The notes: generated from the letters alone by a model not told the origin. DNA of 64,000 bases from Trametes villosa (GCA_002964805.2 PUDQ02000033.1:310001-374000); one strand, 5' to 3'; numbered from the stretch's first letter, positions 12,056 through 23,584 are shown. Numbers and translations are program-made.

Positions 12056-13068
12056 CTACCGAGTCTTCGTATCCTCGGACCAAGACTCGTACTTCTCCGC
12101 ATCCGAACGAAGTGAGTTGGCCTTCTTCTTCGTCAAGAGAACCGCCTTGTCCCCGATAGGGAAGTGCAACGGCGGGTCGTCCACGAGGGCGATCTTGTAG
12201 AACGCCTCCGCGCCCTTCCGCGCGTCGCCGTCGGGCTCGTACTTCCCGAAGCTGTCGCGCATCTGGGTCGCGGGAAGCTGCGGGTTGCTGTAAGCCGGGT
12301 GAGGCGTGCCCCATACGACCTTGCTTTGGCCTCCGGTGGCGAAACCGGCGGGTTCGATCAGGGTGACCTGAATGGATGTGAGTATCTGCTTTCCGACCAG
12401 CGGAGTACATGCATGCCTTGATGTTCCACGCTGGGTCCAGCTCGGCCGCCAGTGACTCCGTAAGTCCTTCAAGGGCTGCCAAAACGCGTGTTCAGCACAT
12501 GACCGTGTATTTATCATTCAGCACGCTCACCACACTTCGATGCAGAGTAGAATCCGAGACCCGGTAGACCAGTGACACCAGTGATGGACGACACCTGCAG
12601 CAGCCGCCCGCCGACCGCAGGCCCGTTCACCTCGCGGAAGAACTTAACGGCCTCGCGCGTGACGTGCACCGCGCCCCAGAAGTTCGTCTCGAACATCGCG
12701 CGCGCGTCCTCCTCGCGCACCGCCTCGACCTCGCCCAGCACGCCGTACGCGGCGTTGTTCACGACGACGTCGATGCGTCCGAACGCGGCTCGGGCGCGCG
12801 CGAAGGCCGCGACGATCTCGTCAGGCTTGTTCACGTCGAGAGGGAGGACGAGGAGGCGGTCTGAGGGGTATTTGGAGGCGAGCTCGTCGAGGGCGGAGGG
12901 GCGCCGCGCGGTCGCGACTACGACCTCCCCCTTCTCCAGTATGATCTCGGTGAGAAGTCGTCCGAAACCAGACGAGGCACCGGTTACTGTGGCAATTCAA
13001 GTCCTGTTAGTTGATGGCTTTAGCGGTGGAGGAGTGTACACACCAAACCAAATCCTAGAGGAAGACAT
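12056..13068 (-). CDS. short-chain dehydrogenase/reductase
   Basis: NAD(P)(H)-dependent oxidoreductase of the classical SDR family, about 290 residues. The first exon at 13068 (MSSSRIWF) joins through GTGTAC..CACAG to the cofactor motif VTGASSGFG. Next come LPLDV, the NNAAYG motif and the catalytic YSASK, with a preceding serine in LQVSSITGV. After two introns the C-terminal part reads VTLIEPAGFATGGQSKVVWG and ends EDTKTR at 12056. This C-terminal style (EPAGFATG, then GKYEPDGDARKGAEAFYKI) is common among fungal SDRs of unknown substrate. No secondary-metabolism neighbours are present, so the substrate cannot be guessed. Confidence 0.92.
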
Positions 13069-13847
13069 GAATGACGCTTGTTGGGAAAGACGTTTGTTGG
13101 ATATATACTGGACGCCAGTGAGAGGGAGCCAAGGATGATGAGGGCTGGCTATATATCTGTACGCCCGGACGTTAGGGGTGCCGATGCAAAGCGTCTACCG
13201 GCGGTCTAGCCGTCTCGTAGGCATAGCGCGCAGGTGTTTATGACGTGAGCTCGGAGTTGTTTCCGAGAGAAACAGCCCACCCCGCCAGTGGATGTGTGCA
13301 AATGCGTCCCAAAAAGGAGAACACTTCAATAGCACCATCCTTCCGCCTTAACCGCTTCGCAGAAGCTTGAGCAGGAGGCACTGCATTGTTGGGCGCGGTA
13401 CCAGACATATCCCCGATGTCGTCGGCATATACACCACTTAGTCGGGATCTTCTGTCCGTTCGGACTTGTTGGGAGGTCTCAGGCCATGGGAGTGCATTTT
13501 CACTCACTCGCTCTGCCGAATGTCCATCACGATAACGGGGCCCGTAGGTCCGGCTTCGAGTAGGAATATTTCTCGAAGTAGCTTCGAACCTAAGCTGCGA
13601 ACTTCTTGGCGTTGTTGACTGGACTGAACGCTTCACATATATAGTGTATGATGGTTTATCCTACGTCGTTTACATGAATCAGTTCTGTGGTCAACATCGT
13701 GATACGTGTGCACCATACCGCGATCTATAGCGAGGAGATAGGGATACAACTTGTTGAGTTAGCGCCCGCCTACGAGAGGATTGCCTCGGGGCTTGCACTG
13801 CAGGATGACTATCCATACAAATCTAGGGTCTGAGGATTGTCTCTAGG
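13069..13847. other. spacer between SDR start and HET gene stop
   Basis: Contains a 132-codon minus-strand reading frame (13238-13636) that begins with GTG and has no recognisable domain; I do not call it a gene. Nothing else is visible. Confidence 0.45.
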
Positions 13848-16076
13848 TCAGTTCGCCTGGGACGCAGTTCCGAAGTCCGACCAGGATCGAACTATGTCCG
13901 ACGACGGGTTCAGCTCAGCCATCTCCTTGGTTGCCTCCCGCACGAGCTGCGACGAGGATGCCTCCGTGTCCAAGTCCTTCAGGTCATCCTCGCTCGTACG
14001 CCTCGGCTTCTGCGGCTTATTCCACACGCGGATAACCTCGACACCTAGGAACGAGCCGTCGGACTCGCGCGCCTGCATGGTGAGACGGAGGGTGTAGACG
14101 ACCTCGCCGTGCCGCGCTATACTCAACTCCCGGCACGCCCCCGGAGGAGACAGGTCTGGTATAGGCGTCCACGTGGTGACGTGCAGGAGCGGATTGTGGG
14201 CGGACTCGTGCACCAGCGACCGCTGCTTCTCCCATGCGGCTGGTCGGAGCTCGCCAGGAGTCACGTAGGAGCCGCCGATGATATACTGGTCCCGCCATCG
14301 ATAGGACGCGTCCACCCGGAGGAGCCCGTAGCCGTTCGCGCAGGTGCAGGGCCCCGCGGTGATGTGGATGTGCAGGTGGCTGCTGACGAAGTGGAAGACG
14401 CGACTTCGGAGTAACAGAGGCGGTTGACCGGGACTCTGCGTCCAAACGAGTGTCGGCCAGCTGTCTTCGAGAAGCATATAGCCCTCGCATTCGAGCACGG
14501 ACCGGCACCAGGGGGTAAGCCTCACGTTGAAGAGCGCCGGGGGATCGGTGCTCTGTGCTAGACCTACGAGCGACAGGACGGGCGGAGGGTGTGGGGATCG
14601 GGAGGAGCGGTCGGCGTGGTGTATGTAAATCTCCTCCACGGATACGCGAGGGTGTTCCCATTCAATCCACTGACGGGAGATGGTGACGATACGAGGGAGG
14701 GTGCGTCCTGCTTGCCGATTCTGTACCTCCGCATCGAGGTCGACGCCGATGGTGAACTCGCGATACTCGGCGTCCTGCGGGACCAGAAGGAGCGCCATCA
14801 CGCGACCCTTTGAGTCGACACAGCTCAGGAAAGCTACGGCGAACTCGATCCTGGTCCTACCCGGTCCTAGGTTGGCTCGGCGCCGCATGAGCGGGAGTCT
14901 CGCGCGTACGCCGTAGCAGGTTGTCGTGTACTCTGGGAACGGAAGGTCCGGTTTCCGGAGCAACTCCGCCAGCCATCGATGGGGTTTGGCCTGCAGCTGG
15001 TTCGCGGTGGGTGTGTCCGGGTCCCAGGACGACCGGGGAAACTCGGCGGGTGATGCTGCGAAAAGCGCCATACTGGACCCGGATGACCGATGAGACGATG
15101 CAAGAGCAGTGACATGGTCCACAGGATCGTCTGCCGGCTCGGCGGATAGTAGACGCGGGCTCAAGCTAGGAAGGATGCGCCCCCACACGAAGAGAGACTC
15201 GTCCGGTACCCGCTTGAGGATTTCTTCTTGTAGACGGATGAACGCGGAGCTCCCCTCCCCGTAGATGGTTGACAGATGGACCCCAAACAACCCCATCAAC
15301 GAGTAGGCTCGGTCCTCCACCCGCGTTGTGACCCGATCCGACGCCCACGAGAGCCGCGTGGCCACGCTCACCGAGTCTAGAGAGGCTTTGTGAGTGAGGA
15401 TGGCGGGAGCGATGCCAGTGATCTCCTCGATGATATCCGCGAGGCTATCCTTTGTTCCGAAGGGCTGCCATGTGCGACAGACGAAGAGAACGGATCTTGG
15501 GGCAAGCAGCTCCTGCAGCGTCCAACCGCGCTTGAACCATCGGCTTCCACGGAACTGTACTTCAAACACGGTGCCGCGGCCGAGAGGACTGACTGCTCCT
15601 TCACTTCTGCTATCCGTGAGGCCGCGGGGAAGGGAAAGGCCCAGAACGACGCGGAAGATGCGCGGTTTCGGGGAGGAAGAGAGGGTATGTAGCGCCGTTG
15701 CTCTCGGATGCGGGTTATCGACGTCCACGAGGTAGGCGACGCAGAGGCTCGCCAGCTGATACCACTTGTACATCGAGTTGATCGCCTCCGACAGCTCCGC
15801 GCTGCTGCTCTTGTCTATGCAGCATGAATCGAGCCACCCGAAAGGAATCCCGTGCCGTTGAGCAAAGGCGCAGAACTCCTTCACTTTCGCGGGGACGGCA
15901 CCAAAGATGTATCGTTGGGGATCGGGGGACTCGCGCGCCGCGGAATGGATCGCGAGGAGGTCTTGGTAAGACAGCTCTTCGTTTGGGATCCAGACATGGG
16001 AGAGGATTGCGTATTGAACCTCGCTAGGGTTGTCCACCCAGTGGAAAAGTCCGGTACGAGTGTCGATGAGACGCAT
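13848..16076 (-). CDS. HET-domain protein
   Basis: A 742-codon open frame starting with a true ATG at 16076 (MRLIDTRTGLFHWV). The N-terminal HET domain shows its three conserved blocks: YAILSHVW near residue 22, FGWLDSCCIDKSSSAELSEA with NSMYKWYQ near 100-125, and SRWFKRGWTLQELLAP near 190-200. They are followed by EDRAYSLMGLFGVHLSTIYG EG. HET domains act in fungal nonself recognition and programmed cell death. The remaining 450 residues resemble nothing I can name. Between LVD and FRGSRWF the frame holds about 55 unusual residues flanked by GT and CAG, so this part may be an unspliced intron. It lacks an obvious NACHT or WD40 C-terminal partner domain. Confidence 0.88.
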   Translation of the reverse strand: MRLIDTRTGLFHWVDNPSEVQYAILSHVWIPNEELSYQDLLAIHSAARESPDPQRYIFGAVPAKVKEFCAFAQRHGIPFGWLDSCCIDKSSSAELSEAINSMYKWYQLASLCVAYLVDVDNPHPRATALHTLSSSPKPRIFRVVLGLSLPRGLTDSRSEGAVSPLGRGTVFEVQFRGSRWFKRGWTLQELLAPRSVLFVCRTWQPFGTKDSLADIIEEITGIAPAILTHKASLDSVSVATRLSWASDRVTTRVEDRAYSLMGLFGVHLSTIYGEGSSAFIRLQEEILKRVPDESLFVWGRILPSLSPRLLSAEPADDPVDHVTALASSHRSSGSSMALFAASPAEFPRSSWDPDTPTANQLQAKPHRWLAELLRKPDLPFPEYTTTCYGVRARLPLMRRRANLGPGRTRIEFAVAFLSCVDSKGRVMALLLVPQDAEYREFTIGVDLDAEVQNRQAGRTLPRIVTISRQWIEWEHPRVSVEEIYIHHADRSSRSPHPPPVLSLVGLAQSTDPPALFNVRLTPWCRSVLECEGYMLLEDSWPTLVWTQSPGQPPLLLRSRVFHFVSSHLHIHITAGPCTCANGYGLLRVDASYRWRDQYIIGGSYVTPGELRPAAWEKQRSLVHESAHNPLLHVTTWTPIPDLSPPGACRELSIARHGEVVYTLRLTMQARESDGSFLGVEVIRVWNKPQKPRRTSEDDLKDLDTEASSSQLVREATKEMAELNPSSDIVRSWSDFGTASQAN

Positions 16077-16499
16077 TGTTAGCTATCCTTCAGTATTCGG
16101 AGGTTAGAAGCACATCGTACGCCAAGGATGTATGGTACTTACAAGAAGCAAGGTTGGTCTGCCCTGGCTGCAGGGGGTGCGGCATTGGGGGCCGTAGTCC
16201 CTCCCGTTTTATGAAGCTCCGCAAAGGGCGCTGTGCAAGAAGCAGCAAGAGGGCGTAACCCTAAGTCAGCAGGAAGCCAACACTATCAGACCTTCCTGTG
16301 GGAGGGTATGCTCGATGTGAACTGTTCATCTTCAGATCGGACCGTCACCGGGTTTGCGATGCCCACAGCTATCCGCGGTTGCGTACCACAATCTATGTAC
16401 TTGCTGCGAACGCACAGCTTAGGCGAAAGAGCCAATGGGCGGCCAACAGTGGCATGATAGGGGAAATTCTGGTATTCTGTACTCACTCAACAGCTTCCT
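16077..16499. other. spacer upstream of the HET gene
   Basis: Promoter side of the HET gene and 3' side of the chaperone gene. No gene or repeat was recognised. Confidence 0.45.
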
Positions 16500-17032
16500 T
16501 TACTTCCTCTCCAGAAGCTCCCTGACCATTCCCATGACGCCTCTGAAGACGGAGCGGTCATGCGCACTCAGCTCGGAGGACTGCGATGGCTCCACCGATT
16601 TGGCCAATGCGATACCGACCACCACCGGCCGCCTATCGGCTTCAAGCACGCTCGTCTCCTCGAGGGTCCACACGAGCGTTGCAACTTGGGAGGCGTAAAG
16701 GGAATGGAGTGTCTGCAGCCGCTCTGTCGGCGCACTCCCCAGCAAGGGCGTGAGTTGCAGTGATGGCGGAGGTATGGGAAGGGGGTGCTCGTTGGGGTTC
16801 TCAGGGTCTGGAGGTGGTGCCGGAAGCAGTGGCATGGTCGAGGGCATGCTGGCTTCAATCTGCAAGCGTTTTGTGGTGACCAGGACGAATTGCACGCTTG
16901 TACAGCACTCACAAGGCTTCCGACCTTGCCCAGTTGAGTTACTAGCACGATGATGCGATCCGCAAATGCCTGGATGAGGACATCTGTCTGGACGCCATCG
17001 AGTTCACGTGCTATGGTGGATGACTGGAGCAT
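16500..17032 (-). CDS. proteasome assembly chaperone 3-like protein
   Basis: Two-exon gene for about 160 residues. Exon 1 starts at 17032 (MLQSSTIARELDGVQTDVLI) and carries DRIIVLVTQLGKVGSL, the signature strand of the PAC3/POC3 (PSMG3) family. A GTGAGT..GCAG intron of about 54 bases joins it to IEASMPSTMPLLPAPPPDPE, a proline-rich loop. The C-terminal part contains LLGSAPTERLQTLHSLYASQ, then VVVGIALAKS and FRGVMGMVRELLERK-stop. The family chaperones assembly of the 20S proteasome alpha ring in the cytosol, usually with PAC4. The proline-rich insert is longer than usual. It is divergent from the Med16-like gene with about 340 bases between starts. Confidence 0.75.
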
Positions 17033-17373
17033 TTTCGTGGCGATGTGTTGCCGTGGTTTGCGGACGAGGCGGAGATGGAGGGAGGAGGCAAGCTGCGCGA
17101 TCGCAAACGCGCGACGCGTTCGGCGCCATCTGCCACTGGATCACGCGCTCGTTCCCCGCGCCGCGTCCACTGTCCCCTCGGTCAGGGCTGCTCTCTCGTC
17201 TCAACTCCCATCTGGCTTTACTCCAAGTACGTTTGCAGGCTTTGCGCTCCTTCTTGACCGCCTAAACCACGACTGCCGCATCCGAGGCGCGGCGAAACTA
17301 AGAGCACGCTACTGCGGCTTCTTGCTACCGGGTGGCAAGCTACACTTGTTAGCACCTGGGACCTGACGCAGGG
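17033..17373. promoter_or_regulatory. divergent promoter region, PAC3-like / Med16-like genes
   Basis: A 341-base region between two divergent starts, so it should hold both promoters. No TATA box was recognised. Confidence 0.4.
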
Positions 17374-20300
17374 ATGCATGAAAGAAGCATGTCCTCGCTT
17401 ACTGGCAAAGGGAAGGCGAGGGAAAGCCTACAGTGGCATCTCGGCTGGTGGGACCTCAGCCATTCACTGGAAGAAACCAGGAGGTCATTTAGGGTTCCAC
17501 ACCTCGCCCCGCCGCATACTGATACTCTCGAACCTCACAGACCAGTACAATGGAGCAAGTCATCCGTGATATTCACTGCACACGAGTATCAGCCGGTTGT
17601 GCTCGGCCGCCATTTCCCTACTTCGCGTCAGTTCGTGCTACCGTCTCCCACCCCGATCATGTCCGCCCTGTCCACGTACGAACCGCCCAGCGTAATCTCC
17701 GTCGCCCCAACCGACGACTGGCTCTTTGCGTATTTCCCGGGTAGAGGCGTGGATGGAGTAGGCTGCCTTTGGCGGAAAGCAGGCCCCCTGGATAACTGGG
17801 TAATCAACGAGTGGTGGACGTTCGCCATAGGCGACGGCGTAGTCGCTGCCGCGTGGACGTCCTCGCACCGAGAGGTCAGTGCTTCCAACGCATATAGTCG
17901 TGCGGTGGCTAACTGTAACCTGCAGTGGATGGTGTCGGAAACGGGGACTTCCAGTCGTCTGCCGCCGCTTGGGCCCGGTACTCCTCTACGGACCCCGTTG
18001 CTGCTGCTGGTCACTCATGCTCATGAAATACATGTCTGCCAACTTCCGCCGTTTATGCCATCCTTGAAGGTCAACCGTGCCTCGCTATTGCAACCACACG
18101 CCCCAGACCCTCAGAAATCGCCTCCGCCCAGCGAACCGCCTGGCAGGATTGGGGGAGACAGGATCTGCACGAAAGCCGCGATAGGTCTCAACTACAAAGG
18201 CAAGCAGTCCCAGTGTCTTCGTCACTTCGCATCTGATGTATATAACGGGTGCAGATGCCACCATAATTGTCGCAATGCGGTCACGACTGATGCCGTCGCA
18301 GAATTCCTCTCAGGCGCTGCACAATCCTATGGACCTTGGACTGCCACTGGACATGGCGCAGCCTTCTCCACCCGAGAGCCCCTTTCTCGCGGAATGGGAA
18401 TTATGGGGCGAAGAGTGCACAATATCTCTATGCGAAGTCCGCCTTCTATACCGCATACTGACACCACGTGAGTCACCTAGATCATAGCGTTCATATCCAT
18501 AGTTGAGATGAGAAGTATTAGCCGTCGTGACCCGGCCGCTACCGCCGATATACCACCCGAATGCGCGACTCGCCGACCTTGCGTTCTTCTGCCCCGCGCC
18601 TCCGCACCCAAGTACTCCGCCAGCAGCGGGCGTAAAGCCGGAGTCGAAAGGCCCCGGGACTGTCTCCCAAACGCTGTATCTAGTTGCGACGTTCCTCGAC
18701 ACTGGGGACTGTGAGCAACTTATTATCGTATGAGCGCATCATGTACTGACGATGTTGACGTAACAGACACCTCTGTACCTAAGTCCGAGATTGTCTCCTA
18801 CGCACTCAGCAGTCGGGAGGTGCCTTCCAGTCCTGGAAACTCATATTGGGTCTGTATACCCCCTTCAAAACGCACCGTCGACAATATGTGCTCAATGTAT
18901 CTGCACACAGGTCCTCACAGGTCAAACACAGCGCACCTGCGATCTCAAGATCCCATGTTTCCTCCTCCCTTCTGTTGGTCGAGGAGGGCTACTAGCAGGA
19001 TTCTTGGACGCCCGCGGCTTGCTGCCCCGACGAAAGCAGAAGTCAAGGGAAGCTACCACGGGTTCAATCGAAGTACTGAAACTGTAAGTAATCGCTGTGT
19101 CTACTGAATGACTCGCTCATGAAGAGCCTTTATTAGGCCGGAATTGACTGCTAGTGAAGATTGGGACAGCGTACCGATCCGCTCACATGTTGAGCACGGC
19201 AACATCGACGGTAAGCTTGGCCCTGTCGATCCGTCTGTGCCGGAAGCAAGTGCTGACCTACCACAGTGCCCGTCAGCGTCGCACTCTCGCCCAACGAAGC
19301 CCTCCTCACCTGCATATCCTCTCCTCTTGTGGGCGCACATACGTCGGTACAGGCCTTACCCCGAAGGGTTTCGGGCGGCTTGGCCTCTATCACAGCCAGC
19401 CATTTACACGGCGACTTGGCGAGGCAACTCGTTGGTGCGATCCGCTCCAGGAACTCGCCCTCGGATGTTGTGCATGCGCTTGCGATGCCAGCGCTCCCCC
19501 TTCAGGTTGCGGTAAACACGTTATCCAACACGTTCGCGATCATGGAAGGCGACTCCAACGGTCTCATGGAGATGTGGACCTCAGAGCTACTAGGCATCGC
19601 CACAGAAGTGTACAGGTGCGGTTCGACGACTCAGCAGCAGCACGAGGCGGTACAAGCTGACGCGTGGCATGACACAGCTCTCGAGCCGGGCGACTGGATA
19701 GGGGACCGGAGAAAGACCTGTGCACGCTGCGTTGGCAGACCGCGCTCGAGATTGCATCTCTCAAAGCGTGCTGCGCAGCGTTCTCCGCATGCCAGGAAGG
19801 GAACGTCTACGACCTTGGTGAGTCGCTCGAATATCACGAGTTGACCTGTTGCTGATGTCTCATTCCAGACGCCGTTTGGCAGCTCGTGGGGTTGTCTGGC
19901 TGGCTCATTGAGCTCGTCGAAAGGCTCTTCAAGGAGTGCATCCTCACCGGGGACAACCCCGCTGCTTCTGCCGCACCTTCGACGCCGAAGAAGGAAGATC
20001 TGCCGGACGGTGAGTGCTCACTTTGCATCTCTGCCACGTCGTGCTGAGCTCTATACCGTAGCTCTATCGTTGGACAGCCCGATATTCCTGCATCTTGTGC
20101 ACCCGTACGCGCTCACCCGGCTGCACACCGCGCTCGCGCACGTCAAGCGCTTCCGCGACCAAGTCGCGAAGCTGCCCGCGAAGGGCGAGAACTCGCACAT
20201 CGCTAAAGACGTGCTCATGGACATTACGGACTGCTCCGGCGTCGACCTCCAGCCGCTCGGCCCGCTTCTGACGGAAATTTTGCAGGACGCCAAGAAACTC

Positions 20301-20791
20301 GACGGTCTGTTTGCGCTCTTTCGTGCCTCTGCGTCCCACCTGCTGACCAGCCTCTGTATGCAGCGCAAGACCTCAGACGGAGCCTCGCATCGTGCAGCCC
20401 CGTACCCTCGCTCAAACCGCACGTCCACAAAGCCATCGGCAAGATCCTGATCTCCAAGGCCGTCGACCGCGCACGCCTCTTCATCAAGCCCTCCGACCTC
20501 GTCGACGGTGTCACGCGCCTCTCGATCGCCGAGCCGGGCCCAGGCCCGAGCAAGGGCAAGGCTGTCGACGTCGTGAGCAAGGGACTGATGCTGCCCCAGC
20601 AGCCGGGGCACGTCTGCCTGCGCTGTGGCGGGCGGTCGGAGGCGGCGCTCGAGAGCGGCGGGGCGGGGGCGGAGCATTCGGTGCGCTGGCAGTTCTGGCA
20701 GAAGGCGTGGCGGTGGAGATGTGTGTGCGGCGGGGCGTGGATGCGCATTATTATCATCAAGAAGAAGGGCGCTGCAGAGAGGACCGCATGA
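17374..20791 (+). CDS. MED16: Mediator complex subunit 16-like protein
   Basis: Long multi-exon gene. The N-terminus reads MSSLTGKGKARESLQWHLGW (ATG at 17374 or 17389), then through a 57-base in-frame intron to RRPVQWSKSSVIFTAHEYQP. It continues HFPTSRQFVLPSPTPIMS, the WD40-like PPSVISVAPTDDWLFAYFPG and GCLWRKAGPLDNW. Later exons include THAHEIHVCQLPPF, VSVALSPNEALLTCIS and a helical region (HPYALTRLHTALAHVKRFRD). The C-terminus has CLRCGGRSE...WQFWQKAWRWRC-VCGG, the paired-cysteine motif typical of Med16 tails, ending at 20791. Med16 is in the Mediator tail module and bridges activators to Pol II. Splice sites in the middle are not all resolved. A different WD40 protein is possible but unlikely given the tail. 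Confidence 0.72.
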
Positions 20792-20939
20792 TGTTGAGTC
20801 TATTGCAATTATAAGAGCGCATACAGCATCATGGATAGCGAGAGAGTAGTGAGTGTACGAAGGTGCAGAATGCGGGATCAGGAGTGACTATAGGTGAAAT
20901 ACGAGTGATATGTGCGGTAAGTAGCGTTGCAGGGCCGGC

Positions 20940-21819
20940 TCATGCTGTGTCTGGACTGGAGTCCGCGGTCAACTCGCGCGCGCGCTCCTCCGCTCGTTCC
21001 TGCTCCAGGACCGCTATCCGCTGCAGGGCCTCGTCCCGCTGCTTTTTGAGGACCTTCACGTACTCGTCTTCTGATAGCTTCCGGAAGCCAATGAGACTCA
21101 GCGCACGGTCGAAGAACGATAATTTTGCTGTATCCGTGGGTTCTGGTTTCGCTAGAACCGGCGCTGGCGTGGATGTCTCCTGGATCTTGCGGGTAACGTA
21201 CTTGATCCTCACTACGCCGAGCTCGTTGTAGCCGAGTTGTACGAGCGCGCAGAGGAGCCCTGCGGTACGCGCTCCGGCAAGCATGTTTCCGCCTTGACAT
21301 CCTTGAGATGAGTGAGTCGAGAGGGTAGATTCAGAAGGGACGTACGTCTCCACTTGTTGATGATTGCGCCGGTCAAAGCGCCGCTTGTGGCAGAGTCGAG
21401 AAGACCATGTATCCGCAACTGTGTCCACGAAGGGCGCTGAGAGGATCCTTCCGAGGTTGGTGCACTTGGACCGTGCTCGTTGCTTCGTAGTATGGCCTGG
21501 AGCAGGGGACTGACGATGACTTCGCGTATTCCTACATGGACCAACGTCGGTCACAGGTGTGAGGAGCGCAGGGAGACAGAACGCACCAAAGAATATAGTT
21601 CCTGCTATTCCGCCATTAGCCCCTGCAGAGAGCGCGAGTGGTGCCGGGTGTCGCGACCCGCGATAGAGGCCATGAAGAGCAGCAAATGTGCCCGCCACAA
21701 CGGCTGTACGACGCGCAAGATGCGGTCAGTTGTTGGGATACCAGCACGACAAGGTTGAGAACGAACTCGCATGTAGCAGCTGCTCCTTTCGCGATGTTAA
21801 CAGGCGTCGCGGGGTCCAT
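20940..21819 (-). CDS. unknown small membrane protein, glycine-rich hydrophobic segments
   Basis: Not recognised by name. The product has hydrophobic, glycine- and alanine-rich stretches (VVAGTFAALHGLYRG, ALSAGANGGIAGTIFFG), then IREVIVSPLLQAIL. Next come HGLLDSATSGALTGAIINKW and ARTAGLLCALVQLGYNELGV, and finally a basic and acidic coiled tail (LKKQRDEALQRIAVLEQERA). The glycine-spaced segments resemble those of the Tim17/Tim22 superfamily and other mitochondrial inner-membrane proteins; that is only a resemblance. The start is ambiguous: MDPATPVNIAKG at 21819 gives a natural hydrophobic N-terminus, but its reading frame does not join the next exon at any GT I can find. An ATG at 21771 (MRVRSQPCRA) joins cleanly through GTATCC..GTACAG. 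Confidence 0.6.
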
Positions 21820-22052
21820 GGTCGCCGTCGGAGGGCCCGTCGAGGGAGGAAGGCAAGAGCGCACTCGGGAGGCGTCAAAGGAAACTAGCGAGGATGTTTA
21901 TGGGCGCCTACAGAACTCTGCTTCATGCAACCACCTCTGGCTCCGGTCTCCATGCATGTCTGACTCTGGCTCAGGCTCTGGCTCTCCTTCTTACCACCAG
22001 CTCTCTTGTACACTCTTGAGGCTACACGAAATACTGGCTCTCAGATGGCAGC

Positions 22053-23393
22053 ATGAACTTGGCTAAGCAGACTCAGACTTTCGGGCAGTACTTTGGCGTG
22101 CGCGAACTACCTCCGGAGATATGGCTCAGGGTGTTCGCGTACGGAACCCACATACCGGGAGCCCTATCGTCTGACGATAGCCATTCATTTGTTGCTTTTG
22201 CGAGGGACAAGTACGGGATCAGCGCACACCGCAGGCACCGCCAAGCTACGGATCTCATGCTCATGGCTAGTCATGTATGCAAGACATGGGCTTCCCTTGT
22301 CATCCAGTTTCTCTTCCAGTACCTTCTCATCAAGAGCGGAGACCATGCCGTCGACGTAGCTGGTGCTTTGGCAAGGTTCAAGAAGGATGCTTCCGGTCAC
22401 AACTACGCCGGGCGCTGGACGGTCCGACTGGAGCTTGCCCTGGACGGCGTCCACCGCTGGGACGACGCGCATTCACTCGCGGTCGCGCGCATATTCGCAT
22501 GCTGCCCCAACATAACCGTCTTCTCGACCGCGTTCTCCACGGCAGACGCATCGCTCTTCCAAGGCCGCCGCTTTCTACGCGCGATGCACGAAGTTGGGAC
22601 GCGGTCGAACCTCAAACGGCTAGAGCTCAAAGGCGACGTCGCTTTGCTCGAAGCCATCTTGCCCCCTCTTGCGCCCTCTATAGAAGCTCTCTGGCTGCTA
22701 CCATCTCGTAGGACGGCCCCAAACCGCGTTGTGGACCCCATGCACTTCCCCTCCGTCCATACCTTCATCCTCTCCGAAGGCTTCGGCTGGGGCGGTCCTC
22801 CGCCTACTTGGACCATGCCCGCCCTCCTAACGCTGTGCACGGAAGACGACAACTTCGCGGCCCCAGCGCAGAAGAAGCTCCAAGCCTTCCTCGAGGTCCA
22901 CGGTCCCCAGCTGGAGCACCTCGTCGCCTGCCGGTCCGTCGTCGGGTGCCTCGACCTCTGCACGAACCTGCTCGAGTGGACGCTTCCGTGCGGCATGATG
23001 TTCCACGTGAAGATGCTCGCCGGCGCGCAGGGGCGCATCCCCGCGACTATCCGGCGCCTCTCGCTGGTGGACGACATGTCCACGGTCGGCATGCTGCGCC
23101 TGGACCACGTCGCGCTCCTGGTCGAGTGCTTGGCGCAAGACGTCTTCCCTGCACTGGAGACGATCAGGTTCCTGCTGCCCCTCGGACGACACATTAGGAG
23201 GCAGCGGTCCCGTCCGGACTGGGAGCAGGCGGTCGAGGCGTTGTGCAGGCGTTGCCAACAACGCGGCGTGCACCTTGAAGCCTCTATCGGCGCCGACGAA
23301 CACACCGCTGGTATCTGGACGGCCTTCTCTGTGGATCAACTCCTGGACCCGGTCGACCACTGTCCCTTCAGACCTTCGTTTTCCGCACATTGA
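22053..23393 (+). CDS. F-box-like protein, intronless
   Basis: Single exon of 446 codons starting with ATG at 22053. After a short lead (MNLAKQTQTFGQYFGVREL) comes PPEIWLRVFAYG, a degenerate F-box start. About 45 residues of insert follow before ATDLMLMASHVCKTWASLVI, so the F-box is split by a loop. The rest is leucine-rich-like, alternating helices and strands (RLELKGDVALLEAILPPLAP, IRRLSLVDDMSTVGMLRLDH), as in many agaricomycete F-box/LRR proteins. It would act as an SCF substrate receptor; the substrate is unknown. Unlike most genes here it has no intron. Convergent with Utp21, 191 bases between stops. Confidence 0.85.
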   Translation: MNLAKQTQTFGQYFGVRELPPEIWLRVFAYGTHIPGALSSDDSHSFVAFARDKYGISAHRRHRQATDLMLMASHVCKTWASLVIQFLFQYLLIKSGDHAVDVAGALARFKKDASGHNYAGRWTVRLELALDGVHRWDDAHSLAVARIFACCPNITVFSTAFSTADASLFQGRRFLRAMHEVGTRSNLKRLELKGDVALLEAILPPLAPSIEALWLLPSRRTAPNRVVDPMHFPSVHTFILSEGFGWGGPPPTWTMPALLTLCTEDDNFAAPAQKKLQAFLEVHGPQLEHLVACRSVVGCLDLCTNLLEWTLPCGMMFHVKMLAGAQGRIPATIRRLSLVDDMSTVGMLRLDHVALLVECLAQDVFPALETIRFLLPLGRHIRRQRSRPDWEQAVEALCRRCQQRGVHLEASIGADEHTAGIWTAFSVDQLLDPVDHCPFRPSFSAH

Positions 23394-23584
23394 TTTTGGT
23401 CCCGATGACTTATTGGTATTATGTTCTCTGTATCACTCTTCTTGGACGCTAGACTCGGACTCGGACGTTCCGACTGCGACTGTATTCCACGCATAGACCT
23501 GTAGCACGCATATACTCCAACCCGCCTCAGCCTGTAGCGTAGCATACCCGCATACATACACGACGGCCACCGGCCAGAAGCCCC

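Noticed and set aside
12335..12375. GGTTCGATCA resembling a tRNA B box
   Set aside because: Lies inside the SDR coding region, and no A box or cloverleaf partner stems are found around it.
13238..13636. 132-codon minus-strand frame between the SDR and HET genes
   Set aside because: Starts with GTG rather than ATG and has no recognisable domain.
22403..23305. 300-codon minus-strand open frame
   Set aside because: Antisense to the intronless F-box gene at 22053-23393, with serine/arginine-biased composition and no domain.
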